Source of the DNA: Symsagittifera roscoffensis
Taxonomy: Eukaryota > Xenacoelomorpha > Acoela > Convolutidae
Assembly (NCBI RefSeq): GCF_963678635.1
Contig: NC_087067.1
Location: 36,097,966-36,161,965, forward strand
Reading direction: 5' to 3'
Length of the DNA stretch: 64,000 bases
The notes below the pieces were generated by a model. That model worked only from the letters and a program-made list of their open reading frames with translations, searched no databases and was not told the origin of the DNA. The position numbers and the translations under genes are program-made. Of the stretch, positions 23,745 to 35,458 are shown one piece after another; the stretch's first letter is position 1, and each line of letters starts with the position of its first letter.

Positions 23745-24519
23745 TATGAAAATGCAAAGATTTTAAGATTTGGAAAGTGGCATTTGTTAGGAGTTTTCAT
23801 CATCGCAATTTTGTTTACTATAGAAAAAGTAGGTTTCATAAAGATCCGAGGTTGAATTGTAACAATAAGTTTCAAAGCATCGAAATGAGCGGCATTTTGT
23901 TTTTGATAAAAATAATTGTTAATTGCCCTTGCATGAGGTTATTGGTCTGGAGAGAAAAAACAGCGAAAGCTATTTTCAACTAATTACAAGACTTCTTAGT
24001 AACTCTTGCGCTCTTTAGAAAGAACTGTTTGTTTAGTAGAACGTATGTTGTTAGTTTAGTTGTAGAAGAATATCTTTTTCTTTCGCTTATTTTTTTGATC
24101 GTTGCCCTATCACGCTTGAACAAACTGCTTGAATTGAAAAAATAGGTTTATAAGCTTCGAAGTGACTGTCATTTTTTATTTGATAAAGTAAATTGTTATT
24201 TGTCATTGCATGAAATTGTTGGTCCACGGAGAGAAATTATGTTTTTTTAAGTAAAAACTGTTCGATCAGTAGAACGTATGTTGTTAGTTTAGTTGTGGAA
24301 GAATATCTTTTTTTGCTTAGTTTTTCGATCGTTTTCCGATTAAGCTTGAACAAATTATTTGAAATGTGGAAAATGAAAAATCAGTTTTTCAAAAAAATTT
24401 TGCTCAAAAGGTTTCAAGTGATTGTTTGAATCTTCTTGTGTCAATAAAATTCTGATTGGTTTTGTGTTTTTAACTCGACTAGTGAAAACAAACGGAGAAA
24501 TCGTAAAACGGTAAAAAAT

Positions 24520-24591
24520 GCTTCCACTCAGGATTGTACTGGTGGTCTCCTGCGTGACTCGCAGACGCGATAATCACTACTCCTTGGCACC
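24520..24591 (-). pseudogene. tRNA-like core, D lineage, GTC triplet
   Basis: Anticodon loop GAGTCAC in a paired stem, T-loop TACAATC. The T-stem has two mismatches at its base. Confidence 0.55.
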
Positions 24592-25029
24592 TATAGGATT
24601 GCATAGTTATAAAGATTCGGAATCAGTGGTCAAATGGCATGTGGTAGGAGTTTGCATCACCGCAGCTCTAGTTGCTAAAAAAAGAGTTTATCGAGATGCG
24701 AGGTTTTAGTATTTAGTTCTCTTGAACTCCGTGGATACTCCTTATAAGTTTTCTTCAAGGCAGAGAGAAAGGTAGGTATATATTTCAATCAGGCCTAGAA
24801 TTGTTTTCTGACGTTTTTCAATGCAAAAATTCGAGCGTCACTTTTAATAAAACACACAATTTCGATGTTCAATCAACCTAAGCTATTTTTTAACGAGCTA
24901 AAAGTTGACCTTTGTAAATCTTGCGCTAGGTTTTTTTTAGTAAAAGCTGTTCGATCACTAGAAGAAGGTATCGATTGCTTTTGTGTTTTGACTGGACTAT
25001 GGAAAAAAACGAAGAAATTGTCACACGGT

Positions 25030-25036
25030 AAAAAAA
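25030..25036 (-). terminator. Pol III T-run of the 25039 tRNA
   Basis: Seven A on the plus strand, read as TTTTTTT on the minus strand, begin 2 nt beyond the 3' end of the tRNA-like core. A run of four or more T in the non-template strand is the standard Pol III terminator. Confidence 0.55.
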
Positions 25037-25038
25037 CT

Positions 25039-25109
25039 GATGCCACCCAGGCTTGAACTGGGTATCTCTGCGTGTTAGGCAGATGTGATAACCACTGCAC
25101 CATGGCACC
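25039..25109 (-). tRNA. tRNA-Val(AAC), best cloverleaf in the window
   Basis: If transcribed, this would decode Val codons in cytoplasmic translation. Acceptor GGTGCCA/TGGCATC pairs at all seven positions with one G-T. D-stem GTGC/TCAC pairs at its first three positions, and the D-loop keeps AGTGGTTA. Anticodon stem TCTGC/GCAGA is perfect, with loop CTAACAC giving U33 and anticodon AAC. T-stem CCCAG/CTGGG is perfect with loop TTCAAGC. The one oddity is a 4-nt variable loop (GATA). The A box (TGGTGCAGTGG) and B box (AGTTCAAGCCT) lie at normal places, and a seven-T terminator follows. Being inside a satellite full of pseudogenes leaves its function unproven. Confidence 0.62.
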
Positions 25110-26026
25110 TTTGTGATTACATAGATTTAAGACTAGGAATCAGCGGTCAAGTGGTGTTTTTTAGGAGTTAGCATAATCGCAACTTTGTTAGCTATGGAAA
25201 AAGGGGGTTTTTATCATGATCTGAAGTTGAATTGTAAAAATAGGTTTCAAAGCTGCTTCGAAATGAGTAGCATTTTGTTTTTGAACTTTGCTCAAAAGGT
25301 TTCAAGTGTTTGTTTGGAGCTTCTTGTCAGGGAAAGAAGCTATTTTCAACTATTTACAAGACTGCTTAGTTACTCTTGCGCTCTTTAGAAAGAACTGTTT
25401 GTTTAGTAGAACGTATGTTATTAGTTTAGTTGTGGAAAAATATCTTTTTTTGCTTAGTTTTTCGATCGTTGCCCTATTAAGCTTGAACAATTTGTTTGAA
25501 ATGTAAAATTAGGTTTATAGGCTTCGAACTGAGTGTCATTTTGCATTTGTTAAAGTAAATTATTTATTGTCTTTGCATGAAGTTGATGTTCGAGGGAATG
25601 AAATTATGATTTGATTTTTCTATGGAGAAGTAAAAGTTTGTGTCTTAACAAAGTTTTGCTCAAAAGGTTGCAAGTGATTGTTTCAAGCTTATCATATTTT
25701 TTTGCTTATTTTTTTTGATCGTTGCCTTCTCACGCTTAAGCAAATAGTTTGAAAGGTAATATTATATTTAAAAGCTTAGTACTGAGTATCATTTCGCATA
25801 TGAAGAAATCAATAATAATTGTCATTTCTTGAGGTTGTTGGTTCAGGGAGAAAAATTGTGTGTTCTAATTTTTGTGAACACCGAAAATGTTTTCTTCTTA
25901 CAAAAAATGATCAAAAGGTTTTAATTGATTGTTTAAAGCTTCTTGTGTCAAAAAAGTTTTGATTGGTTTTGTGTTTTTGAATGGACTAGTGAAAAAAAAG
26001 CAGACATTGTCAAACGGTAAAAAACT

Positions 26027-26097
26027 GATGCCACCCGTTTTGCACTCGGGACCTTCTGCCTGTTAGGAAGATATGATAACCACTACACCATGGCACC
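26027..26097 (-). pseudogene. tRNA-Val(AAC)-like, V lineage, B box decayed
   Basis: Acceptor fully paired and loop CTAACAG keeps anticodon AAC. The T-arm has lost one base and its loop reads TGCAAAA, so the B box is poor. Anticodon pair 30-40 is broken. Confidence 0.55.
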
Positions 26098-26856
26098 TAT
26101 AAGATTGCATAGATTTTAAGATTCGAAAACAGTGTTCAAATGGCATGTGTTAGCGGTTTGCATCATCGCAACTCTAAATGCTTTAAATAAAGTGGGTTTA
26201 TCGAGATTTGAGGTTTTAATTTTGGGGTTCTTGTACTCAGTGAATACTCCTGATAAATTTGTCTTGAAGGCAGAGAGAAAGGTAGATAGCTCTTGCAATC
26301 AGGCCATTAAGATCAACCTAGAATTGTTTTCTGACGTTTTTCAATGCAAAATTGGGAGCGCCACTTTCTATAAAACTCTCGGCTTCGATGTTCGAATAAC
26401 CTAAGCTATTTTTTAACTAACTACAAGGTTGACCTTAGTAACTCTTTCGCCAGGTTTTTTTTTGTAAAAAATGTTCGATTAGTAGAACGTATGTTGTTAG
26501 TTTAGTTGCAGTAGAATATTTTTTTAATTTTTTTGCTCAATTTTTTGATCGTTGCCCTGTCACGCTTAAACAAACCATTTGAAATGTAATATTAGATTTA
26601 AAAGCTTAGAACTGAGTATGATTTCGCATTTGATGATGTGAATTGGTAAATTATGTTTCATGAGGTTGTTGGTTCATGGAGAATAATTGTGTTATGTTAT
26701 TTTTGTGAAGACCGTTTTTTTATATTTCTTTAAGGATCATCAAACGGTTTTAATTGATTGTTTTAAGCTTCTTGTGTCAAAAAAAGTTTTGATTGGTTTT
26801 GTGTTTTTGACTAGACTAGTGAAAAAATCGCAGACATTGTCAAACGGTATGAAACT

Positions 26857-26928
26857 GATTCCAGTGAGGCTTGAACTACGGACCTTCTGCTTGTTAGGCT
26901 GATGTGATAACCACTAGACCATGGCACC
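26857..26928 (-). pseudogene. tRNA-Val(AAC)-like, V lineage, terminator-less subtype
   Basis: Loop CTAACAA. The T-stem is disrupted (CGTAG/CTCAC). The usual A-run is replaced by GGTATGAAACTG on the plus strand, so no T4 run follows the 3' end. The subtype recurs at 28689, 30274 and 31859. Confidence 0.55.
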
Positions 26929-27859
26929 TGTTAGATTGCATAGATTTTAAGACGGAATCAGTGGTCAAAAGGCATTTTTTTGAAGTTTTTATCATCGAAA
27001 TTTTGTTTGCTATACAAAAAAGAGGTTTCATCAAGATCCGAGGTTGAATTGTAAAAATAAATTTCAAAGCTTCGAAATGAGTGGCATTTTAATTTTGATA
27101 AAAAAACTGCTAATTGTCCTTGCATGAGGTTGTAGGTCCAGGGAGAAAAACCAGGGAAATCTATTTTCAACTAATTACAAGGCTGACCTTATTAAATTTC
27201 GCGCTTTATTTTTTACTAAGAACTGTTTGTTTTGTGGAACGTATGTTGTTAGTTTAGTTGTAGAAAAATATTTTTTATTTTTTCCCTTAATTTTTCGATT
27301 GTTGCCCTATTACGCTTGAACAAACTGTTTAAATTGTAAAAATAGGTTTATAAGCTTCGAACTGATTGTCATTTGGCAAGTGATAAAGGAAATTGTTAAT
27401 TGCCATTGCATGAAGTTGTTGTTCGAGGGAATGAAATTATGATTTGATTTTTCTATGGAGAAGTAAAAGTTTGTGTCTTAACAAAGTTTTGCTCAAAAGG
27501 TTGCAAGTGATTGTTTCAAGCTTATCATATTTTTTTGCTTATTTTTTTTGATCGTTGCCTTCTCACGCTTAAGCAAATAGTTTGAAAGGTAATATTATAT
27601 TTAAAAGCTTAGTACTGAGTATCATTTCGCATATGAAGAAATGAATAATAATTGTCATTTCTTGAGGTTGTTGGTTCAGGGAGAAAAATTGTGTGTTCTA
27701 ATTTTTGTGAACACCGAAAATGTTTTCTTCTTACAAAAAATGATCAAAAGGTTTTAATTGATTGTTTAAAGCTTCTTGTGTCAAAAAAGTTTTGATTGGT
27801 TTTGTGTTTTTGAATGGACTAGTGAAAAAAAAGCAGACATTGTCAAACGGTAAAAAACT

Positions 27860-27930
27860 GATGCCACCCGTTTTGCACTCGGGACCTTCTGCCTGTTAGG
27901 AAGATATGATAACCACTACACCATGGCACC
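27860..27930 (-). pseudogene. tRNA-Val(AAC)-like, V lineage, B box decayed
   Basis: Exact duplicate of 26027. Confidence 0.55.
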
Positions 27931-28688
27931 TATAAGATTGCATAGATTTTAAGATTCGAAAACAGTGTTCAAATGGCATGTGTTAGCGGTTTGCATCATC
28001 GCAACTCTAAATGCTTTAAATAAAGTGGGTTTATCGAGATTTGAGGTTTTAATTTTGGGGTTCTTGTACTCAGTGAATACTCCTGATAAATTTGTCTTGA
28101 AGGCAGAGAGAAAGGTAGATAGCTCTTGCAATCAGGCCATTAAGATCAACCTAGAATTGTTTTCTGACGTTTTTCAATGCAAAATTGGGAGCGCCACTTT
28201 CTATAAAACTCTCGGCTTCGATGTTCGAATAACCTAAGCTATTTTTTAACTAACTACAAGGTTGACCTTAGTAACTCTTTCGCCAGGTTTTTTTTTGTAA
28301 AAAATGTTCGATTAGTAGAACGTATGTTGTTAGTTTAGTTGCAGTAGAAAATTTTTTTAATTTTTTTGCTCATTTTTTGATCGTTGCCCTGTCACGCTTA
28401 AACAAATCATTTGAAATGTAATATTAGATTTAAAAGCTTAGAACTGAGTATGATTTCGCATTTGATGATGTGAATTGGTAAATTATGTTTCATGAGGTTG
28501 TTGGTTCATGGAGAATAATTGTGTTATGTTATTTTTGTGATGACCGTTTTTTTATATTTCTTTAAGGATCATCAAAAGGTTTTAATTGATTGTTTTAAGC
28601 TTCTTGTGTCAAAAAAAGTTTTGATTGGTTTTGTGTTTTTGACTAGACTAGTGAAAAAATCGCAGACATTGTCAAACGGTATGAAACT

Positions 28689-28760
28689 GATTCCAGTGAG
28701 GCTTGAACTACGGACCTTCTGCTTTTTAGGCTGATGTGATAACCACTAGACCATGGCACC
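28689..28760 (-). pseudogene. tRNA-Val-like, V lineage, terminator-less subtype
   Basis: As 26857, but with a T to A change in the loop's 5' part on the plus strand (GCTTTTTAGG), so the triplet is AAA instead of AAC. Confidence 0.5.
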
Positions 28761-29442
28761 TGTTAGATTGCATAGATTTTAAGACGGAATCAGTGGTCAA
28801 AAGGCATTTTTTTGAAGTTTTTATTATCGAAATTTTGTTTGCTATACAAAAAAGAGGTTTCATCAAGATCCGAGGTTGAATTGTAAAAATAAATTTCAAA
28901 GCTTCGAAATGAGTGGCATTTTAATTTTGATAAATAAACTGCTAATTGTCCTTGCATGAGGTTGTAGGTCCAGGGAGAAAAACCAGGGAAATCTATTTTC
29001 AACTAATTACAAGGCTGACCTTATTAAATTTCGCGCTTTATTTTTTACTAAGAACTGTTTGTTTTGTGGAACGTATGTTGTTAGTTTAGTTGTAGAAAAA
29101 TATTTTTTATTTTTATCCCTTAGTTTTTCGATTGTTGCCCTATTACGCTTGAACAAACTGTTTAAATTGTAAAAATAGGTTTATAAGCTTCGAACTGATT
29201 GTCATTTGGCATGTGATAATGGGAAATTGTTAATTGCCATTGCATGAAGTTGTTGTTCGAGGGAGAGTAATTATGTTTTGATAATTCTGTGGAGAAGTAA
29301 AAGTATTTTTTTAACAAAAATTTGCTCAAAGTGTTTCAAGTGATTGTTTGAAGCGTCTTGTGTCAAAGAAGACATTGATTGAATTTGTGTTTTTGACTCG
29401 ACTAGTGAAAAAAAACGGAGAAATCGTGTAACGGTGAAAAAT

Positions 29443-29514
29443 GAATCCACACAGGCTTCAACTGGGGATTTTCTGCGTGATTGGCAGATGCGATAACCAC
29501 TACTCCTTGACACC
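29443..29514 (-). pseudogene. tRNA-like core, D lineage, subtype GTTGAAGC
   Basis: The anticodon stem is perfect. The acceptor starts GGTGTCA and has two mismatches with TGGATTC. C56 is lost. Confidence 0.55.
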
Positions 29515-30273
29515 TATACGATTGCATAGATTTTAAGATTCGGAATCAGTGTTCAAATGGCATGTGTTAGCAGTTTGCATCATCGCAACTCTAAATGCTT
29601 TAAATTAAGTGGGTTTATCGAGATTTGAGGTTTTAATATTGGGGTCTCTTGTACTCAGTGAATACTGCTGGTAAGTTATTATTGAAGGCAGAGAGAAAGG
29701 TAGGTAGCTCTTGCAATCAGTCCATTGTGATCAACCTAGAATTGTTTTCTGACGTTTTTCAATGCAAAATTGGGAGCGCCACTTTCTATAAAACTCTCGG
29801 CTTCGATGTTCGAATAACCTAAGCTATTTTTTAACTAACTACAAGGTTGACCTTAGTAACTCTTTCGCCAGGTTTTTTTTGTAAAAAATGTTCGATTAGT
29901 AGAACGTAAGTTGTTAGTTTAGCTGCAGTAGAATATTTTTTCAATTTTTTTGCTCATTTTTTTGATCGTTGCCCTGTCACGCTTAAACAAACCATTTGAA
30001 ATGTAATATTAGATTTAAAAGCTTAGAACTGAGTATGATTTTGCATTTGATGATGTGAATTGATAAATTATGTTTCACGAGGTTGTTGGTTCATGGAGAA
30101 AAATTGTGTTATGTTATTTTTGTGAAGACCGTTTTTTTATATTTCTTTAAGGATCATCAAAAATTTTTAATTGATTGTTTAAAGCTTCTTGTGTCAAAAA
30201 AGTTTTTGATTGGTTTCGTGTTTTTGACTAGACCAGTGAAAAAATCGCAGACATTGTCAAACGGTATGAAACT

Positions 30274-30345
30274 GATTCCAGGGAGGCTTGAACTACGGAC
30301 CTTATGCTTGTTAGGCTGATGTGATAACCACTAGACCATGGCACC
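30274..30345 (-). pseudogene. tRNA-Val(AAC)-like, V lineage, terminator-less subtype
   Basis: Member of the 1,585-bp repeat. Same GGTATGAAACTG flank as 26857; loop CTAACAA. Confidence 0.5.
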
Positions 30346-31025
30346 TGTTAGATTGCATAGATTTTAAGACGGAATCAGTGGTCAAAAGGCAATTTTTTGG
30401 AGTTTTTATCATCGAAATTTTGTTTGCTATAGAAAAAAGAGGTTTCATCAAAATCCGAGGTTGAATTGTAAAAATATATTTCAAAGCTTCGAAATGAGTG
30501 GCATTTTAATTTTGATAAAAAAAACTGCTAATTGTCCTTGCATGAGGTTGTAGGTCCAGGGAGAAAAACCAGGGAAATCTATTTTCAACTAATTACAAGG
30601 CTGACCTTATTAAATTTCGCGCTTTATTTTTTACTAAGAACTGTTTGTTTTGTGGAACGTATGTTGTTAGTTTAGTTGTAGAAAAATATTTTTTATTTTT
30701 CCCTTAATTTTTCGATTGTTGCCCTATTACGCTTGAACAAACTGTTTAAATTGTAAAAATAGGTTTATAAGCTTCGAACTGATTGTCATTTTGCATGTGA
30801 TAAAGGAAATTGTTAATTGCCATTGCATGAAGTTGTTGTTCGAGGGAGAGTATTTATGTTTTGATATTTCTGTGGAGAAGTAAAAGTATTTTTTTAACAA
30901 AAATTTGCTCAAAGTGTTTCAAGTGATTGTTTGAAGCTTCTTGTGTCAAAGAAGACATTGATTGAATTTGTGTTTTTGACTCGACTAGTGAAAAAAAACG
31001 GAGAAATCGTGTAACGGTGAAAAAT

Positions 31026-31097
31026 GAATCCACACAGGCTTCAACTGGGGATTTTCTGCGTGATTGGCAGATGCGATAACCACTACTCCTTGACACC
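31026..31097 (-). pseudogene. tRNA-like core, D lineage, subtype GTTGAAGC
   Basis: Duplicate of 29443, 1,583 bp away. Confidence 0.55.
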
Positions 31098-31858
31098 TAT
31101 ACGATTGCATAGATTTTAAGATTCGGAATCAGTGTTCAAATGGCATGTGTTAGCAGTTTGCATCATCGCAACTCTAAATGCTTTAAATTAAGTGGGTTTA
31201 TCGAGATTTGAGGTTTTAATATTGGGGTCTCTTGTACTCAGTGAATACTCCTGATAAGTTATTATTCAAGGCAGAGAGAAAGGTAGGTAGCTCTTGCAAT
31301 CAGTCTATTGTGATCAACCTAGAATTGTTTTCTGACGTTTTTTCAATGCAAAATTGGGAGCGCCACTTTCTATAAAACTCTCGGCTTCGATGTTCGAATA
31401 ACCTTAGCTATTTTTTAACTAACTACAAGGTTGACCTTAGTAACTCTTTCGCCAGGTTTTTTTTGTAAAAAATGTTCGATTAGTAGAACGTATGTTGTTA
31501 GTTTAGTTGCAGTAGAAAATTTTTTTAATTTTTTTGCTCATTTTTTGATCGTTGCCCTGTCACGCTTAAACAAATCATTTGAAATGTAATATTAGATTTA
31601 AAAGCTTAGAACTGAGTATGATTTCGCATTTGATGATGTGAATTGGTAAATTATGTTTCATGAGGTTGTTGGTTTATGGAGAAAAATTGTGTTATGTTAA
31701 TTTTGTGAAGACCGTTTTTTTTATATTTCTTTAAGGATGATCAAAAGGTTTTAATTGATTGTTTAAAGCTTCTTGTGTTAAAAAAAAGTTTTGATTGGTT
31801 TTGTGTTTTTGACTAGACTAGTGAAAAAATCGCAGTCATTGTCAAACGGTATGAAACT

Positions 31859-31930
31859 GATTTCCGCCAGGCTTGAACTACGGACCTTCAGCTTGTTAGG
31901 CTGATGTGATAACCACTAGACCATGGCACC
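31859..31930 (-). pseudogene. tRNA-Val(AAC)-like, V lineage, terminator-less subtype
   Basis: Third 1,585-bp unit. The 3' strand has drifted further (TTTCCGCC on the plus strand). Confidence 0.5.
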
Positions 31931-32611
31931 TGTTAGATTGCATAGATTTTAAGACGGAATGAGTGGTCAAGTGGCATGTGTTTGGAGTTTTTATCATCGC
32001 AATCTTGTTTGCTATAGAAAAAAGAGGTTTCAACAAGATCCGAGGTTGAATTGTAAAAATAAGTTTCAAAGCTTCGAAATGAGTGGCATTTTGTTTTTGA
32101 TAAAAAAACTGTTAATTGTCCTTGCATGAGGTTGTAGGTCCAAGGAGAAAAACCAGGGAAATCTTTTTTCAACTAATTACAAGGCTGACCTTATTAAATT
32201 TCGCGCTATATTTTTTACTAAGAACTGTTTGTTTTGTGGAACGTATGTTGTAGGTTTAGTTGTAGAAGAATATTTTTTATTTTTTTTGCTTATTTTTTTG
32301 ATTGTTGCCCTATTCCGCTTGAACAAACTGTTTATATTGTAAAAATAGGTTTATAAACTTCGAGCTGATTGTCATTTTGCATGTGATAAAGGAAATTGTT
32401 AATTGCCATTGCATGAAGTTGTTGTTAGAGGGAGAGTAATTATGTTTTGATATTTCTGTGGAGAAGTAAAAGTATTTCTTAAACAAAAGTTTGCTCAAAG
32501 TGTTTCAAGTGATTGTTTGAAGCTTCTTGTGGCAAAGAAGACATTGATTGATTTTGTGTTTTTGACTCGACTAGTGAAAACAAACGGAGAAATCGTATAA
32601 CTGTGAAAAAT

Positions 32612-32683
32612 GATTCCACACAGGCTTCAACTGGGGATTTTCTGCGTGATTGGCTGATGCGATAACCACTACTCCTTGACACC
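32612..32683 (-). pseudogene. tRNA-like core, D lineage, subtype GTTGAAGC
   Basis: As 31026, with an extra anticodon-stem mismatch (GGCTGATGCG on the plus strand). Confidence 0.55.
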
Positions 32684-33470
32684 TATACATTGCAAACTTT
32701 TAAAGATTCGGAATCAGTGGTCAAATGGCATGTGTTGGGCGTTCGCATCATCGCAACTCTAATTGCTATAGAAAAAGTGGGTTTTTCGAAATCGGAGGTT
32801 TTAATATTTGGTTCTCTTGAACTCCGTGAATACTTCTCATACGATTCTCTTCAAGGCGGAGAGAAAGGTAGGTCTCTATTCCAATCAGGCCATTGTGATC
32901 AACCTAGAAATGTTTTTTGACGTTTTCAATACAAAATAGGGAGCGCCACTTTCTATAAAACGCTCGACTTCGATTTTCAAACAACCTACGCTATTTTTTA
33001 AATAACCACAAGGCAGACCTTAGTAAATCTTGCACCAGATTATTTTGGTAAAAACTGTTCGATTAGTAGAAAGTGTGTTGTTAGTTTAGTTGTAGTAGAA
33101 AATCTTTTAGTTTTTTTGCCTAATTTTTTATGATCGTTGCCCTCTCACACTTAAGCTAACAATTTGAAAAGAAATATTATATTTAAAAGCTTAGAACTGA
33201 GTATCATTTCGCATTTGAATATGAGCGGCCTTTTGGTTTTTGATTGAAAAAACTGCTAATTGTCCTCGCATGAGGTTGTTGGTCCAGGGAGAGAAATTAT
33301 GTTTTGATATTTCTGTGGCTAAGGAAAAGTATCTTCTTTAAAAAAAAATTTGCTCAAAAGGTTTCAAGTGATCGTTTGAAGCTTCTTGTGTCAAAGAAGC
33401 TATTGATTGGTTTTGTGGTTTTGACTCGACTAGTGAAAACTAACGGAGAAATCGTATAACGGTAAAAAAT

Positions 33471-33542
33471 GATTCCACACAGGCTTGTACTGGGGGCCTC
33501 CTGCGTGATTTATAGATGCGATAACCACTACTCCTTGGCAAC
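33471..33542 (-). pseudogene. tRNA-like core, D lineage, subtype GTACAAGC
   Basis: The anticodon stem is broken by GATTTATAGATG on the plus strand. Acceptor start GTTGCCA. Confidence 0.5.
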
Positions 33543-34306
33543 TATAGTATCGCAAAGTTATAAGGATTGAGAATCAGTTGTCAAATGGCATGTGTTACGA
33601 GTTTGCATCATCGCAACTGTAATTGCTATAGAAAAAGTGGGTTTATCGACATCCGAGGTTTTAAGATTGGGTTCTCTTGAACTCCGTGAATACTCCTTAT
33701 AAGTTTTTCTTCAAAGCAGAGAGAAAGGTAGGTAGCTATTGCAATCAGGCCATCGTGATCAACCTAGAATGGTTTTCTGACATTTTTCAATGCAAAATTT
33801 GAACCGCCACTTTCTAGAAAACATTCGACTTCGATGTTCAAACAACCCAAACTATTTTGTAATTAACTACAAGGTTGACCTTAGTAAATCTTGCGCTGGA
33901 TTTTTTTTGGTAAAACTTTTCGATAAGGAGAAAGTGTGTTGTTAGTTTAAATGTAGTAGAAAATCTTTTAAAATTTTGCTTAATTTTTATGATCGTTGCC
34001 CTCTCACACTTGAAAAAACAATTTGAAATGTAATATTAGGTTCAAAAGCTTAGAACTGAGAATCATTTTGGATTTAAAAAAGTGAATTGTTAATTGTTAG
34101 TTCATGAGATTGTTGGTTGAAGGAGTAACTGAAACACAAATTGTATATGTTATTTTTGTGTAGACGGAAAATTTTTTTTTTGAGAAGATGATCAAAAGGT
34201 TTGATTGATTGTTTAAAGCTTCTTGTGTCAAAGAAGATTTTGATTAGTTTTTTGTTTTTGACTGCACTAGTGAAAAAACGCAGAAATTGTCCAACGGTAA
34301 CAAGTT

Positions 34307-34378
34307 GATGCCACCCAGGCTTGAACAGGGGACCTTCTCCCTGTTAGGCTGATGTGACAACCTCTACACCATGGCACC
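34307..34378 (-). pseudogene. tRNA-Val(AAC)-like, V lineage
   Basis: Acceptor fully paired; B box GTTCAAGCC intact; loop CTAACAG. Anticodon-stem pairs 29-41 and 30-40 are broken, as is T-stem pair 52-62. Confidence 0.55.
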
Positions 34379-34798
34379 TATGCGGTTGTATAGATTTAAG
34401 ATTCGGAATCAGTGGTCAAGTGGCATTTGTTTGGAGTTCGCAAAATTGCAACTTTGTTTGCAATAGAAAACGTGGTTGTTACCAAGATCCGAGGTTGAGT
34501 TGTAAAAGTAGGTTTCAAAGCTTCAAAATGAGTGGCATTTTGTTTTTGATTGAAAAAACTGTTAATTGTCCTCGCATGAGGTTGTTGGTCCAGGAATTCT
34601 TCGATCGTTGCCCTATTAAGCTTGAACAAATTTATTGAAATGTGGAGTATGAAAAATCAGTTTTTCAAAAAAGTTTGATCAAAAGGTTTCAAGTGATTGT
34701 TTGAATCTTCTTGTGTCAAAAAAACTCTGATTGGTTTTGTGTTTTTAATTCGACTAGTGAAAACAAACGGAGAAATCGTAAAACGGTAAAAAAAAAAC

Positions 34799-34870
34799 GC
34801 TTCCACTCAGGATTGTACTGGTGGTCTCCTGTGTGACTCGCAGACGCAATAACCACTACTCCTTGGCACC
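34799..34870 (-). pseudogene. tRNA-like core, D lineage, GTC triplet
   Basis: Close relative of 24520, in matching flanks. Confidence 0.55.
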
Positions 34871-35187
34871 TATAGGATTCGAAAGTTATAAAGATACGGA
34901 ATCAGTGGCCAAATGGCATGTGTTAAGAGTTTGCATCATCGCAACTCTAAATGCTATAGAAAAAGTGGGTTTATCGAGATCCCAGGTTTCAATATTTGAT
35001 TTTCTTGAACTCCATGAACACTTCTTACAAGTTCTCTTCAAAGCCGAGAAAAAGATAGGTATACTTTTCAATCAGGCCATTGTGTTCAACCTACAATTGT
35101 TTTCTGACGTTTTTCAATGCAAATTTTGAAACGCCACTTCGATGTTCAAACAACCTACGCTTTTTTCCACTGATTACAAGGTTGACC

Positions 35188-35458
35188 GTAAGGAGCTCAC
35201 TTTGATATAACTATGTCTGTGATCGACTGGGTGTTTTTTGGCACAATTTTTGATTAACTAAGAAAAGCCAAAATGACCCATTTTTGCGGTAAAATTTTGG
35301 GACCGATTTTCGTAAGGCAAATTACACCATATTAATTCTGCTAAAGTTTTAAGCAAGTTGTCTTCATAAGTTTTCACCTAAACTCAACCCAATTTGAGAA
35401 AAACGCGTTTCAAATTTGAAGTTTAGCTCGTTTTTTCCGGTTAATTTAAATCAGCACT
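35188..35458. repeat. Solo right arm of foldback element, copy 1
   Basis: Begins GTAAGGAGCTCACTTTGATA and ends AATTTAAATCAGCACT, matching the right arm of the complete element at 51194-51896. The left arm and centre are absent. Its left edge joins tRNA-satellite sequence directly. Confidence 0.8.

Larger units (their letters stand above)
27421..29252. repeat. 1,832-bp tandem duplication, right copy
   Basis: Nearly identical to 25589-27420; both copies carry two V cores (26027/26857 and 27860/28689). The join lies in GTTCGAGGGA, a sequence present in many monomers. The very low divergence marks this as one of the youngest events in the window. Confidence 0.88.
22450..35187. repeat. tRNA-bearing satellite, segment R5
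   Basis: About 12.7 kb of monomers with cores from 22871 to 34799. It contains a 1,832-bp tandem duplication (25589-27420 and 27421-29252) and a V+D higher-order repeat of about 1,585 bp: V cores at 28689, 30274 and 31859, D cores at 29443, 31026 and 32612. The pieces around 24310-24591 and 34590-34870 are close relatives although 10 kb apart. Confidence 0.87.
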
